Below the pieces are notes generated by a model. The model did no database searches, was not told the DNA's origin, and saw nothing but the letters and a program-made list of their open reading frames with translations. Below are positions 10,111-20,311 of a DNA stretch of 64,000 nucleotides, piece after piece. Position numbers and translations under genes: made by a program. This DNA comes from Saturnia japonica (Eukaryota; Arthropoda; Insecta; Lepidoptera; Saturniidae). Within the stretch, counting starts at the first letter, position 1. Each line of letters starts with the position of its first letter. The stretch covers positions 6,820,001 to 6,884,000 of the forward strand of contig CM065323.1 of the NCBI GenBank assembly GCA_033032175.1, given 5' to 3'.

Positions 10111-11744
10111 TTCTTATTTAGTTGCTGCGTATCAGATGCGAACTCATCTGATGTTAAGTGATGATAATAAAATAATCTTAGCACGGAGCTGTTTCTCAAG
10201 TCCAGCACCCGGAACAGACTATTTACGTTTAAGACAGATTTACAATTAAAAGATCTCCTTCTTTATATTTAATAATAATTGTGTTCTTTTTATATCTTTT
10301 TTATACAACAGATGGAAAACAAGCATACGGCCCGTCTGATAGTAAGCGGTTACCGTAGACCATGGACGCATGTAATACCATAGGTATCATTACCTCATCA
10401 TCTGTAGGGTGGAGGTATTTATTCCACCAGTCGTACTACCCCCAAGTAGAGAGAAATCTCAAATGTACTTTCTCTGTGTTCTACCTCTCTTTATCATTAC
10501 GTTCACAATTCATCCAATGACATATGAATAGTATACTTATCTTCTACTTATTGTTGTAATCTTCAAACATATCTTTAACAAGACGGCGGCTCCCTTATTA
10601 AGACTGTCCAGGGACTTTTTGTTGCAACTTAAAATGCATATTCCTAGCTTTAATTTATAATCCACTTCATTTGTGTACAATAAACAAACTACATCATGTA
10701 AAATATCATCAAAATTACATAAATAGGGTTTAATAACATACAATAGAAAGTTTACGAATAAAAATAAAAATTCTAATGGAGGTTTTAGTTTGTTAGTCGA
10801 TAGACCGTTGAAATAAACATACCTGTTTAATCCGTAACAGTTTAAGTGTGATGATATAAATATATTAATGTCTGCAATGCTGTAACAGATGAAACGTGTT
10901 CCGTATTCCGTTGGCAAGGTTAAGGAATGAGGTCGTGAAGAGAGTGGCACGTGGCACGTGGCACACTGATCAAGGTCCGATACCAAGAAAGCTATGTGAA
11001 GCCGGTGTTATAAGGTATAATATGTAAAATAACATCTCGGTTTGCATTGCTCGACGCTCGACAGGTTGTGTGAAGGTCCTTTGACATGAAAACATGAATG
11101 TGAATGTGGTGATGTAAAGAATTTATTCCTCCTGCAAGCCGTATTATTGATAATGATGGACCACTTTTATAAGTATACTAGCTATACCCGCAGCTACGCT
11201 CGCGTGGACTACAGAATGCCGTCAATCAGGCACACGTGCTAATCGTACTACCACCACTCCCGGTTATTTTAAAAATAAAAATGCTTATTGTGGGTGATCC
11301 TTAGAAGATAGATGTATACTCGCGCTGACTTTTTTGTAGGTCTTTATAATTTCTACAATTCTTTGGTACATTAATTTGCTATACCTCTTATGGTTTACTA
11401 AGTGTAAGCCATTTAAGCGCCCGAATTCATTCACCATGACCAGTTTTTTTTATTTGTGCAGAACCCTAATTCTTTTTCTAAAATAAAAGTAGTCTAAGTT
11501 ACTTCCCATAAATTCAGCTATCTACCAGTAAAAGTCCTGTCAAAATCGGTCCAACCATTTCGAAGATTACCCAAAATAAACAGACAGACAGACAAAAATG
11601 TAATTATTTTTTTTTTGTTATAAGCATCGTATATACTGTCATATGCATTTAGTAAAACGCTGTTATTTTGACATTACAAACAGATCCTTCAATTTTATTA
11701 GTTGTATAGATACTGAAGTGTTACTAATAATTAATCAGTCTTTT
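10111..11744. repeat. Direct duplication, copy 2 (1634 bp)
   Basis: Second copy of 7254-8907. It lacks the roughly 21-bp block (junction at ATTACCTCATCATCTG) and has one extra C in CCACTCCCGG. The two copies share the same left boundary. At the right, copy 2 runs on into TTTAAATTATACGCGGGTGAAACCGCGG, a Hel-2-like 3' end, while copy 1 diverges after GTCTTTT. That suggests copy 2 keeps more of the original element. Confidence 0.95.
10537..10986 (-). other. Unidentified 149-codon open frame (family E), copy 2
   Basis: Same frame as 7701-8150 with a single residue change. Persistence of the frame in both copies is expected from their recent common origin and does not demonstrate selection. Confidence 0.25.
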
Positions 11745-11755
11745 CTTTTAAATTA

Positions 11756-11785
11756 TACGCGGGTGAAACCGCGGGGTAGAGCCAG
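11756..11785 (+). mobile_element. Helitron-like 3' end with perfect hairpin
   Basis: CGCGGGTGAAACCGCG at 11758-11773 forms a 5-bp stem (CGCGG/CCGCG) around GTGAAA, followed by GGGTAGAGCCAG before T. Other Hel-2 ends have CTAG at this point; here it is CCAG. The 5' end was not identified. Confidence 0.5.
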
Positions 11786-11899
11786 TCTATCATATCCATC
11801 GAAGCGGCAGCAGCGACATGGAAGCCATCGCAATTATACTGCAAAATAACAAGCTACTCAACATCTACATTAGAGCACACTCCAGACTACCCCACTAGC

Positions 11900-12310
11900 T
11901 GGGCGTAAAGATGATCGATATTTTCGAAACATCTATGTTTAGCATGAAAACATCGATGTTTAAACGTCGACACTAGGTTCTCTAAAACACCGGTATATCG
12001 ATGCTATAAACAAAAACATCGAAAGTCAAAATTTCAACATTTATTTAGAGCTCGAAGCACTGTACGTAAGAAAAATATAAACAGAAGCACAAGTTTTCTT
12101 CGAAGAATAATCTACCGTCTGTGTTTCATAGTCAACTTTTCTCGTGAACGCTGATATAGTACCCAAAAAGAAAAGTCTCCCATTTCAGTAACGACAAAAA
12201 GTTAGACAACATCGATATTTTTTTACACATTTTTATTGTTAATCGATGTTTACTTACCGATATTGACATCAAAAACAACATCGATGGTTTCTAATACGCT
12301 CATCCCTAAC
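11900..12310. repeat. ATCGAT-rich element remnant
   Basis: About 400 bp in which CATCGATGTT or close variants recur in both orientations: around 11909, 11944, 11995, 12016, 12211, 12242 and 12281. Clustering of one octamer suggests a MITE-like or internally repetitive element. I could not define clean terminal repeats. The motif also resembles the insect DRE (TATCGATA). Confidence 0.4.
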
Positions 12311-12644
12311 TGCACGCTATTTATTATTATAGAAGGAATATAATGCACCTTTTGTATTTTAGGTTTTTTTTAAACAAGTGAAGACAAATTGTTTCTTCGG
12401 CGTCGATTTTGAAAATAGGTTTTTTGTAGTGCCCTTATTTCGTGATTCGTGAGAATTTGTTTTCTTTTTCATTAATTTTTATGGCCGTTCGTACTTTTGT
12501 GACCATATTTACACGCCCACGAATACTTCCATTTGTATAGGTACTTCCCTCACGAATCGTCAATGACGGATGCGTATATGCATGTGGGCCGTCAGTGTCT
12601 AGATTTAATTAAGTCGAATTGATTTTTACTCGACTGTGACTGTG

Positions 12645-12790
12645 AAAGGAGGGTTATGTTTTTCGAGTGTATGTATGTCTATTTCTTTGGCACGGTCTGT
12701 AGCCTAAACGGCTTGATGGATTTTAACATACGAGATATCGTTTGATTCATCTTAATTATGGGAGTGACATAGGCTTAATAATATTTAAAT
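12645..12790 (+). repeat. Dispersed repeat, family C, copy 1
   Basis: GGAGGGTTATGTTTTTCG through GGCACGGTCTGTAGCC and TACGAGATATCGTTTGATTC recurs in reverse complement at 31785-31925. A short third piece lies near 39500 on the opposite strand. Probably a LINE 3' fragment. Confidence 0.65.
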
Positions 12791-12840
12791 GAATCAAATC
12801 AAAGTAAAGAAATTAAATAAAAATAGAAAAAAATATTATA

Positions 12841-13289
12841 TACCATTTCCGTATCTTTATTTTCTCGATGACAGCTCATCTGAAAACTTGAACGAGCGTC
12901 TTTTTTACATTATAACACGATAACAGACCCGATATTTTTTTACAAAACGTAAGAAACTAAACTACTGCCGGATACTTTTGTACAAATTTATTATCTAAAT
13001 ATTTCTTTACAAGATATTACACGTATTAATTCTTGATTGATAATGCCAACTTCTTCAAAATTTTCGAAACTGTTGTAAAATAAGTAGGTATAGGTAGGTA
13101 CTCGACAATGAAACGAAATAATTATAACGACAGGTAATCTTTATTTATTTATTTTAATCAAAATCTGATGAATCGTCACTGTTGTAATCATAATAAATAT
13201 ATGCGATCGATATCATTACTTATTTGGTCACAACACTACAACTATCAAATTAGAACTGTCATCGAGAAAATAAAGAAATGGAAATAATA
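12841..13289. mobile_element. Terminal-inverted-repeat element, copy 1
   Basis: The ends are inverted copies of about 35 bp built on TTTATTTTCTCGATGACAG; the right end reads CTGTCATCGAGAAAATAAAG. The interior is shared almost base for base with 23225-23778, but a segment of about 100 bp is absent here after TTTTTTACATTAT. There is no transposase frame, so it is a non-autonomous DNA transposon of undetermined superfamily. Confidence 0.8.
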
Positions 13290-14034
13290 TAGTCGGGGTA
13301 TTTTTGCAGTCGTATTTTTTGTTTCATTATAATAATTTAGCTTGTTGAACACAAAATATAAACCTTTAAATTACTGTTTAAAATATTTCTTCAATTAGTT
13401 TACACAAAATTATTTTAATACATGAATCAGGCTGTAAAATAATTAATCATTTTGGTTTCTATTAAAAATACCTTTTCTCCTTAAATATTTGTCTTAAATT
13501 AACCTTTTAAAAAAACGCACTTTCTTCAGTATTTACATACAGGGTGGACATAGTTTATATACCTACGCCATTAATAAACCCATAATAAACAAAAGACGTA
13601 GGTACGAGTAAGTAAACAGATTAACCCTCATCCCAAATAACAAGGCGACGGTTGTTAACCCTAAAATACGCATGTTAACTTTAACACGCGAATTAGAATA
13701 AAGTGGGTAGTAAATTATTGTCATGCTACTGGTTAAGCTCCTTTAAATACGTTGTACGGAACGTATAGACTAGGAATTTGCATTTTTATGTATGTATGAA
13801 AAGAGGTTATGTATGAACGACCTTACTTGATTATTTAAAATTTATTTTCTAGAATTTCACTATGTCTCGTTATCGGTCGTCACATAAAGTAAGTGCAAAG
13901 TAAAATATATGATATTTGTGTTACTTTATTTATTATACTGTTTGAAGGCGTTTTCTGTTGAAAGCGATTAAGTTTCAATTAAGTGATAAAGTTATAATAG
14001 AAAAACAGATATCCGAAAAAACACGAAAGTGGAG
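13290..14034. other. AT-rich stretch without recognised feature
   Basis: No frame or repeat match was recognised. Confidence 0.45.
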
Positions 14035-14195
14035 GATTGTTGTGTCCTTATAACTCAACTTAAATGGCGTTGGGTAGGTCACTTGGTTAGATGTGGTGAC
14101 AGCAGGTGGAGTAGAGCCTAGAAAGAATGGCGGCCGAGAGAGGGCTTATGCCCTGCAGTAGGTTGAAAGAAGCTGTCTATGATGATCATGATGCA
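14035..14195 (+). pseudogene. LINE C-terminal remnant (WRWVGHLVRC type)
   Basis: The plus strand reads LKWRWVGHLVRCGDSRWSRA and then, after a frame change, a piece like RPREGLCPAV. It ends in a TGATGATCATGATG tail. This matches the C-terminal K-W-R-W-x-G-H-x-x-R motif and the short GAT-rich 3' end of insect LINEs. It is too short to be functional. Confidence 0.7.
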
Positions 14196-14364
14196 GCTCT
14201 CGGACACCTTGGATAATCAGTTCGAATTCTAATAAACCTTAGTTTTCACTGACGAGAATCATCGTAATGAAATCAATAATAGCATGATGAATAGGTATTT
14301 TCAATTCTCATCTGATTAACAAGCATTTAGATTACTTAAGTTTAAGTTGAAAATTTGCTGGTAA

Positions 14365-14695
14365 GCTCCTATTAATTGCTGATATTCAACTGTTTATATC
14401 ATGGCAAGTGTTCTGAGGAGCTGTTCAACCTAAACTTCTCTACTCTTTTTCGTAACAGAACAACACGCGCTGGGCTCCGGAGTCACAGTTTTCCTGTAAA
14501 AGTTCGCAATGTCATACCTTTGCCGTTCTGTGAAACCGTAGAATATTCTCCCAGCTAGTGCATTCCCTTTTTCCAATGGCATCGGGTACGTTTAGATGAA
14601 AAGTGAAGAGGCATGCCAGTGGCAACTGGTAATGAATTTTTGATATCTCGGTAATCACCATTGTTTCTGGATTGTACTGTGTTTAACATGGGTTA
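14365..14695 (+). pseudogene. LINE-L C-terminus and 3' UTR, frameshifted
   Basis: One frame (14376-14558) contains YHGKCSEELFNL and FRNRTTRAGLRSHSFPV, the late-ORF2 wording I associate with jockey-like LINEs of Lepidoptera. It then degenerates around FCETVEYSPS. The following 3' UTR (about 14605-14690: GGCATGCCAGTGGCAAC, TCTCGGTAATCACCATTG, GGATTGTACTGTG) belongs to the LINE-L tail family repeated in several other places. Frameshifts and missing residues make it a pseudogene. Confidence 0.7.
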
Positions 14696-14700
14696 TAGAT

Positions 14701-14790
14701 ATCGTATATACTTTCATATGCATTTAGTAAAAAGCTGTTATTTTGAAATTATAGACAGACACTTCAATTTTATTAATTGTAAATAAATAA
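14701..14790 (+). repeat. Dispersed fragment, family G
   Basis: Diverged copy of 8788-8885 (ATCGTATATACTTTCATATG, CATTTAGTAAAAAGCTG). Confidence 0.55.
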
Positions 14791-15419
14791 TTATAACAAC
14801 TGTAGTGAAATAAATGATGCATTGTCTTTGAAAGGAAAATTAGCAGTTTCACATTTTCGTTCATTATCACATCGAAAAATATAAAGCTTTTAAGAGTTTC
14901 TATTAATTTAAAAATAGTAGCAATAAAAATGGTTTTATAATGCTTCGGATCAAAAATAATAAATAGTTCTCTCATCAAAAAGTAAAAAAAACCTCAAATG
15001 AATTTAGCGAAATATAATTTACCGAAGACAAAAGAGGAAGCGGAGAGATCTGGATCTGAATAAAAACAAATGGCTGCTGAGTGTTAGATAATTAGTTTTC
15101 CTTATAAAAATTGTTGTGTTAAACGCGATAGCGAGATAATTTGTAATAAAAGTTGAATTATGAGACAACTGAACAAAGCTTTATTTTTATGTGGGGTTTT
15201 TGCCATGACATTTAATAGATGACGGGTTCTAATGTTGTTTCTCTTTTTTATAGAAGCTCAGCAAAATTATGGAAGTGTGTCTGATGTTAAGCACGGTACC
15301 GCCAATAAATACAAACACAGTGGTGGTCATAAAGAGATCAACAATCCACGGCCTACTTTAATAGATAAATGAATCACTGTGATGGTTTTTTTTAAATATG
15401 CATTTTTTAAATCAATTAT
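14791..15419. other. AT-rich stretch without recognised feature
   Basis: Only low-complexity AT-rich frames. A CACGGTACCGCCAATAAATA segment near 15295-15315 could not be assigned. Confidence 0.4.
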
Positions 15420-15712
15420 AGGTTTAGACCATAATGCCATCTAATCTTTAGTGATGGTTGAGGCACGGTAAGCCTAGTGGGAAAACTGGTCCTCAAGTGC
15501 AGCTACCGGAACCCACCTGTAGGTGCTTTGCGATAGTGTTTCAACCTTAGGGTAATAGCTAGCGAGCCGGGCATTAGAAAACAGCCCACCACCATGCCTA
15601 TTATTTCATCATGATGTTTTCCTTCACTGAAGCTAGGGCTTATGCAGATTCGCTTATTAGACTCACGTCTATGGACGCAGAGTCCTCCATGCAACCAACT
15701 GAGCCATCATTA
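15420..15712 (-). repeat. tRNA-headed SINE (SINE-A), copy 2
   Basis: On the minus strand there is an A box TGGCTCAGTTGG at 15695-15706, a degenerate B-box region near 15648, the GGAAAACATCATGATG segment, and CGGTAGCTGCACTTGAG towards the tail. It is contiguous on its 5' side with the LINE-tail-like block at 15713-15976, an arrangement repeated in inverted orientation at 36467-37056. Confidence 0.85.
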
Positions 15713-15976
15713 CTTATAAGCAATATAGTTTATAAACTAAAATATCTGAAAATGTAACTGTATGGAAAACCAGTGCAAAAAACAAATTGGACGTTGAAAT
15801 TTCACATTTGACAAGTCCTAATATCTTGATTTTTCTTATTTAATTGTCATAATCTAAAAAATCAAATATATCAGTGTCAAAATCAAAAATACTTTATTCA
15901 CTTTAGACTATGAAGGCACTTATGAATGTCAATACACTATCAACGGTTCAGAAAACATCCCAGTCATCGAAAAGTC
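15713..15976 (-). repeat. LINE 3'-tail-like block linked to SINE-A
   Basis: In reverse complement it matches 36467-36728. Both contain CATAGTCTAAACTGAATAAA (minus strand at about 15895-15915), an AATAAA poly(A)-signal-like sequence typical of LINE tails. Sequence between that tail and the SINE head is shared as well, so the two loci share one composite unit. Confidence 0.75.
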
Positions 15977-16025
15977 GACCCATCATTGCTTCAAAATTCA
16001 CATTCACATTACTACTGTTGTTCAC

Positions 16026-17126
16026 GACTAGGATTGCCAACTTTAGTATATGGATTTGTGGGACATTCGTAATCATAATGTGGGACTAAAAAAACGGGAT
16101 CTAGCAGCCAAAGTAGGTACCTATAGAAAGGCGATGAATATATTCTTCACTCGTCATCTTCAGCGTATGTTAATTTCTACTTTTACACCAAAATTTAACC
16201 GTACTATAAAGCAGAACAATTAGCGCTCCGCACACATCTTTCGAGGGATGTATCCTCTAATTTTTTTTTTTCGTTCACAAACCTGGCTTTAAACTGACCA
16301 GTAAAAATTACACATATTTTATCAAAATGGTGTGTGCCTTAAAAAAGTAAACACAGCTTGCACACAGAAAAAGCAAATTACATTTACGTTATAAAAACAT
16401 GGAGCAATTTATGCTTCAAAACATGACATAAGCTTAATTTTTTGTGAAGGTAAAGAACAAGAAAAAATATTAATAAGGTGCTTTATACTGTTATATCCAG
16501 TAAACATTAGATACAACGGAGAGTGTTGTCCTACATTGGTCCTGCAATGAGGTGTCATGAAAGTTTTCCTGTTAGTTAAGCGACTGCCCGGACGTGGCAA
16601 AACAAAATTAATTTGAATAAGTACATTCTCGCAGTCAACCAAACCGTGGATCAATTTGTACATCAAAGCAATATCTGCTGCCTTCAGTCTACCACATAAC
16701 GCTTGCATTTTAAAATATATAATTCTAGACTCATTACATTTAAAAAATTTACAATTATTCTTAAAATAAGCTAGATGATAAACGAATCGCTTTTTTCTAT
16801 TTGAGTGTACATCATAACAAGGATTCCACACTTGGCTTCCATATTCCAAAATGCTATGCATAATGGAGTTGTATACGGTTATAGTAACCTTTGGATCTCC
16901 AAAAGATCTGAGCTGTCTTGAGATAAAACCTGATAATCGAGAAGCTTTACGAATTATCTCGTCAATGTGAAAACGAAAACTTAGCTGACTATCGACAATC
17001 ACTCCCAAGTCACGCATACTAGAAGGGTATGCAGAATATACATACGCATATGTACATACATACACATAATTAAGGGTCTAGAAACGAGACGTCCCGCAAC
17101 CAGCGAGACGGTTGGCAACCCTAGTC
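16026..17126. mobile_element. Inverted-repeat pair bracketing a LINE fragment
   Basis: GACTAGGATTGCCAAC at 16026-16041 and its near-complement GTTGGCAACCCTAGTC at 17111-17126 form terminal inverted repeats. A weaker continuation is seen inwards (GGGACATTCG on the left, GGGACGTCTCG on the right when inverted). A TTGCCAAC-type terminus is seen in some insect MITEs. The LINE fragment at 16409-17065 fills most of the interval, so it may have inserted into an older MITE. Confidence 0.45.
16409..17065 (-). pseudogene. Jockey-like LINE reverse transcriptase, C-terminal fragment
   Basis: A 218-codon frame. Residues 18-60 contain RDLGVIVDSQLSF and then HIDEIIRKASRLSGFISRQL; residues 65-85 contain a YNSIMHSILEYGSQVWNP-type stretch. 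These are the hallmark end-of-RT and connection motifs of jockey-like non-LTR elements. A short internal deletion is apparent where an R-x-E-R-V-Q-type helix would be (only HSNRKKRF remains). The C-terminal part (LMYKLIHGLVDC, then LPRPGSRLTNR, then RTNVGQHSPL) keeps the family order. The first 16 residues come from a GTACATACATAC junction, not from the LINE. Upstream catalytic RT motifs (F/YADD) are absent, so it is inactive. Confidence 0.85.
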
Positions 17127-17136
17127 ACGACCTAGT

Positions 17137-18590
17137 CTGTCCAGTAGTGCTATTCTGTAAAATACCAACTCGATGTCGAGCCTCACTCATGTTACATATT
17201 TCACTTCGACAGTAAATTTACTTTACCTTGGATCGACATTCTGTAATGACATGAGACGCACTTGCAAAGTGAAGTAAGATTTTTATCGACGAACGTCTAA
17301 ATAGAGAGGTATTGACCAGGAATATTTAAGCCGGAATTAATTCGACGGTCCCTTTTCTACGAAAATACGTATATTTTTTTTAATGTATTATTTATTTCAT
17401 TGTTTCAATAGCAGAATAACAACGTTTTTTGAAGATTATTACACATTATATGAATATAATAGTAAAATATCATTTGTCTTGGCTGTATAGTGAGGTACCT
17501 TTGCCATAAGTTAAAAAGTTTCGACGTTTGTTTACTTCACAACATACAAGAGTCGAGTTTTTGGCGGGATCTTGGAGTGACATATTGTGTTTTTTTATTT
17601 TGAATTCAATGTTGGTAGCGTTTTGCGTGATATAGTTTGGTTTTTGTGCATAAGTGAAGTGGATTATAAATATAAACTAAAAGCATACATTCTGGGATCC
17701 CACAAAAATTCCCAAGAAAATTCTAACAAGGGAGCCACCATCTCGTTAGAATACTGTAATCGTCATAGCACAGGACACTATATTCACTTGATAATGGCAG
17801 TAATTGTCTTCATTAAAGAGGACTAGTTGTCAAGTTAGGAAAAAGAAAAAGAAGTAAATACAAGAGTCGAATTCCCGAGTGAGTTGAGTGACGGTTTATA
17901 GTGAACTTTTTGGTGGAACTATAAATATATTTGTGATGTAAATAGAAACTATTTTTACTTAATAATTATGAAGGAAGTTTATTAATTTTTTTTTTAATCG
18001 TTACCTCCCTTAAATTTAGATAAAGTTTACGTTATAAAATACTACGAAATAAAATAACTAGAGAATATACATAAAATTCTATAATTACGTTTTCAATAGT
18101 CTTCTGCCTGTAAAAAAAATAATTAATTTACGCATATCAATAAATTGACGACGATTCTCGTTTAAATCTAATATGCTTCTATAAATGAAAAAATAATAAA
18201 ACGAAGAAAGAAGACATAATCGTACCTACTCTTTATTTATATACTTACCTATAAATGAAAATGCGTTGATTATAATTATTACTTTTTCAAATAAAATATA
18301 CTACAACAATTACGTTCATATATTATTTCACAATAAACTCGATAGTTCTGGGGCTACTTTTCAAATGACAAGTGGATTCGATCTTCGAAGGTGTTGTTGA
18401 AACTCGACGATTGAGTCGGGAATTTCCTTATAGAATACCGAACCCATACATTTATTGACAACATTCTCACACTTGACAGATCATTTCCTTTCCACATTCG
18501 TGTATGTGGCGCCACTGGCACTTTCGAGTTATAGAGAATTCATCCGCAGCGCGGATTCAGCTGTCTAAGTCTTATAACATTTTTACAGAA
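17137..18590. other. Mostly unassigned; includes one family E copy
   Basis: Outside 17587-17815 nothing certain was recognised. GTCGAGTTTTTGGCGGG near 17552 and GTCGAATTCCCGAGTG near 17867 are loosely alike. CTCGACGATTGAGTCGGG near 18402 resembles the edges of TCGA-rich MITEs. Confidence 0.35.
17587..17815 (+). repeat. Family E repeat copy (SEVDYK frame)
   Basis: On the plus strand, AAGTGAAGTGGATTATAAAT and AACAAGGGAGCCACC match the minus-strand core of 7701-8150. The local frame reads ISEVDYKYKLKAYILGS, clearly related to NEVDYKLKLGICILSC. Frame and flanks differ, so the element is degraded. Confidence 0.6.
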
Positions 18591-18594
18591 TAGT

Positions 18595-18890
18595 TCTACA
18601 GTTCTCTATCGCAATAATCTTTACCAAATTTCTATGTACAAATGAAACTTTACTATAATTGGCAATCTGTATCTTCTGCAAGATATGTGAAGTCTTTTCC
18701 CAAGACTTACCACTGGATCCGATCCAAGGCTTTCCACATCCTATTACTTCCAGTAATATTTTGTAAGTTGTCATTTTGTTTTGCTCTAGCTGGCCCGGCA
18801 GACGTTGTTTTACCTTTTTCAATAACCAATAAATCGACCACAGCGCCACGTATCCCAATTTTTTCCAAGATCATAACAGAGACGAGACAA
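18595..18890 (+). repeat. Dispersed repeat with GACCACAGCGCCA end, copy 1
   Basis: The block TAGCTGGCCCGGCAGACGTT to ATCGACCACAGCGCCACGTA is repeated, diverged, at 26680-26760. The GACAGACGTTGTTTT and CCACAGCGCCA pair is a wording I recall from degraded lepidopteran repeats. Open frames in both directions are incidental. Confidence 0.5.
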
Positions 18891-19017
18891 ACATCTTAGT
18901 ATTCCATGGATTCAGCATGCGGGTGCCGGGTCCATCGTGTGGCAGGGAGAGGGAAACACGAGCAGCCTCCGGGACTTGCGACCCATGTGTAGGTTAGGTG
19001 CATAAGGGTACACCCCC

Positions 19018-19443
19018 TTATGATGCACATAAGCGCTCACCTTGACTGCCCGCAAAACCCTCCCTGCCAAGCCAGATTTGGTAAGAGCCTGTTAACGCTG
19101 CTTTAGATATCCGTTCTAAAATAGAACTTAGTGCAGTTCTCGACAGGCCTAGGTCTTTTAGCAAGTCAAAGAGAGATTTTGCTGAAATACCTTTCACTCC
19201 CACTTCTACCGCATATACGTTAACCGCATGGCCGTTTTTAGTTAGCTCATTACATGGATCTTAACATTTATTCATTTTTATTGCGTGGTCTTTAGGTATA
19301 TTAATTTTCCGCAGTACAGTAAACTCTACAAGTACTATACGCCTGATTTCTCGAGAATAAAGATATATGTCTGGTCTAGATGACGAAACACGCACATCCA
19401 CTGGAATTTTACAATGTTTTTCATACGTAAAAAAGAAAAACAA
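19018..19443 (-). pseudogene. Nuclease-like transposon ORF C-terminus with one in-frame stop
   Basis: Two open stretches on the minus strand (19443-19264 and 19260-19018) are in the same frame and are separated only by a TAA at 19261-19263. The first carries VDVRVSSSRPDIYLYSRE and then RRIVLVEFTVLRKINIPKDH. The second continues NELTKNGHAVNVYAVEVGVK, GISAKSLFDLLKDLGLSR and ends SYQIWLGREG. The PD...(V)E-x-T arrangement resembles PD-(D/E)XK or restriction-like nuclease modules found at the end of some non-LTR retrotransposon proteins. That assignment is inference. The start is missing and the stop makes it a pseudogene. Confidence 0.6.
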
Positions 19444-20311
19444 AAAAAAGCCTATCCCTCTTTCGATTCCTGAGATCTTGAGTTCTTAAAGAATGTAATA
19501 GAAAAATTTCCTAAATTTTCTAAGTCACCCAGATAACTTTTTTTACTACTTATTACTTATTCGGACTAATCATAACAAAAAAATAATAAGCTAGATCTGT
19601 CCAGTCGTTGTCAAATGATGCATTTACCAAAGGAAAGCATTTAATAAATACAGATGAAGTTCATAAATGGCGAAAAATACAAAAACACATCTGTACGAAT
19701 GTGTCCCATTTTCAAAAAGGACTCAATTTCCACAGTTCGTTAACATTACAAATGTGGACGTAATAAAAGGGTTTTAATTGTAATTAAAATGGCTGAAGAA
19801 CCATTAAATATGGCTATCTGTTACAACGACGCGTAAGTAAACGACACGAAAATCGACTTAGGTGATGTTAACACTAACATCGTTTTCTTGTTTTAGTAAT
19901 TAACTTTTGAATATTTAAGTATTTGCCTTTAATAATAACTATTTAAAATACAATGTTTAAGATTTAAAAAATGTAAGGGCATATAGCTAGTTGTAATATT
20001 TTTATTAATCCTTCTATTTGAATGTCCACATTTGATGAGAATAATGTTAAGATGTCTCAATATCGAACAAATTTCAGCAGAATATTACATTTCCTAACTT
20101 TACTGATTTTTTTTTGATAAGATTCAATAAAGAAAGATATGTTTGGACTTTCTTTATATGAAAATTTTTCGTAGACTCCGAGAAAGCGTGAGTGAAAAGT
20201 AATGATATTGGATTGCCTACATTGTCTATAGAATTGTTTAAAACAAAGTAAAAAAAGAAAGAGATCTCAGTAATAATAGTCAAGAAGCTATCTAGTTTTA
20301 TAATTAACTAG
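19444..20311. other. AT-rich stretch without recognised feature
   Basis: No motif was recognised. The 69-codon minus frame at 20074-20283 is low-complexity and not called. Confidence 0.45.

Noticed and set aside
15503..15694. 63-codon minus frame
   Set aside because: It lies wholly inside a SINE-A copy.
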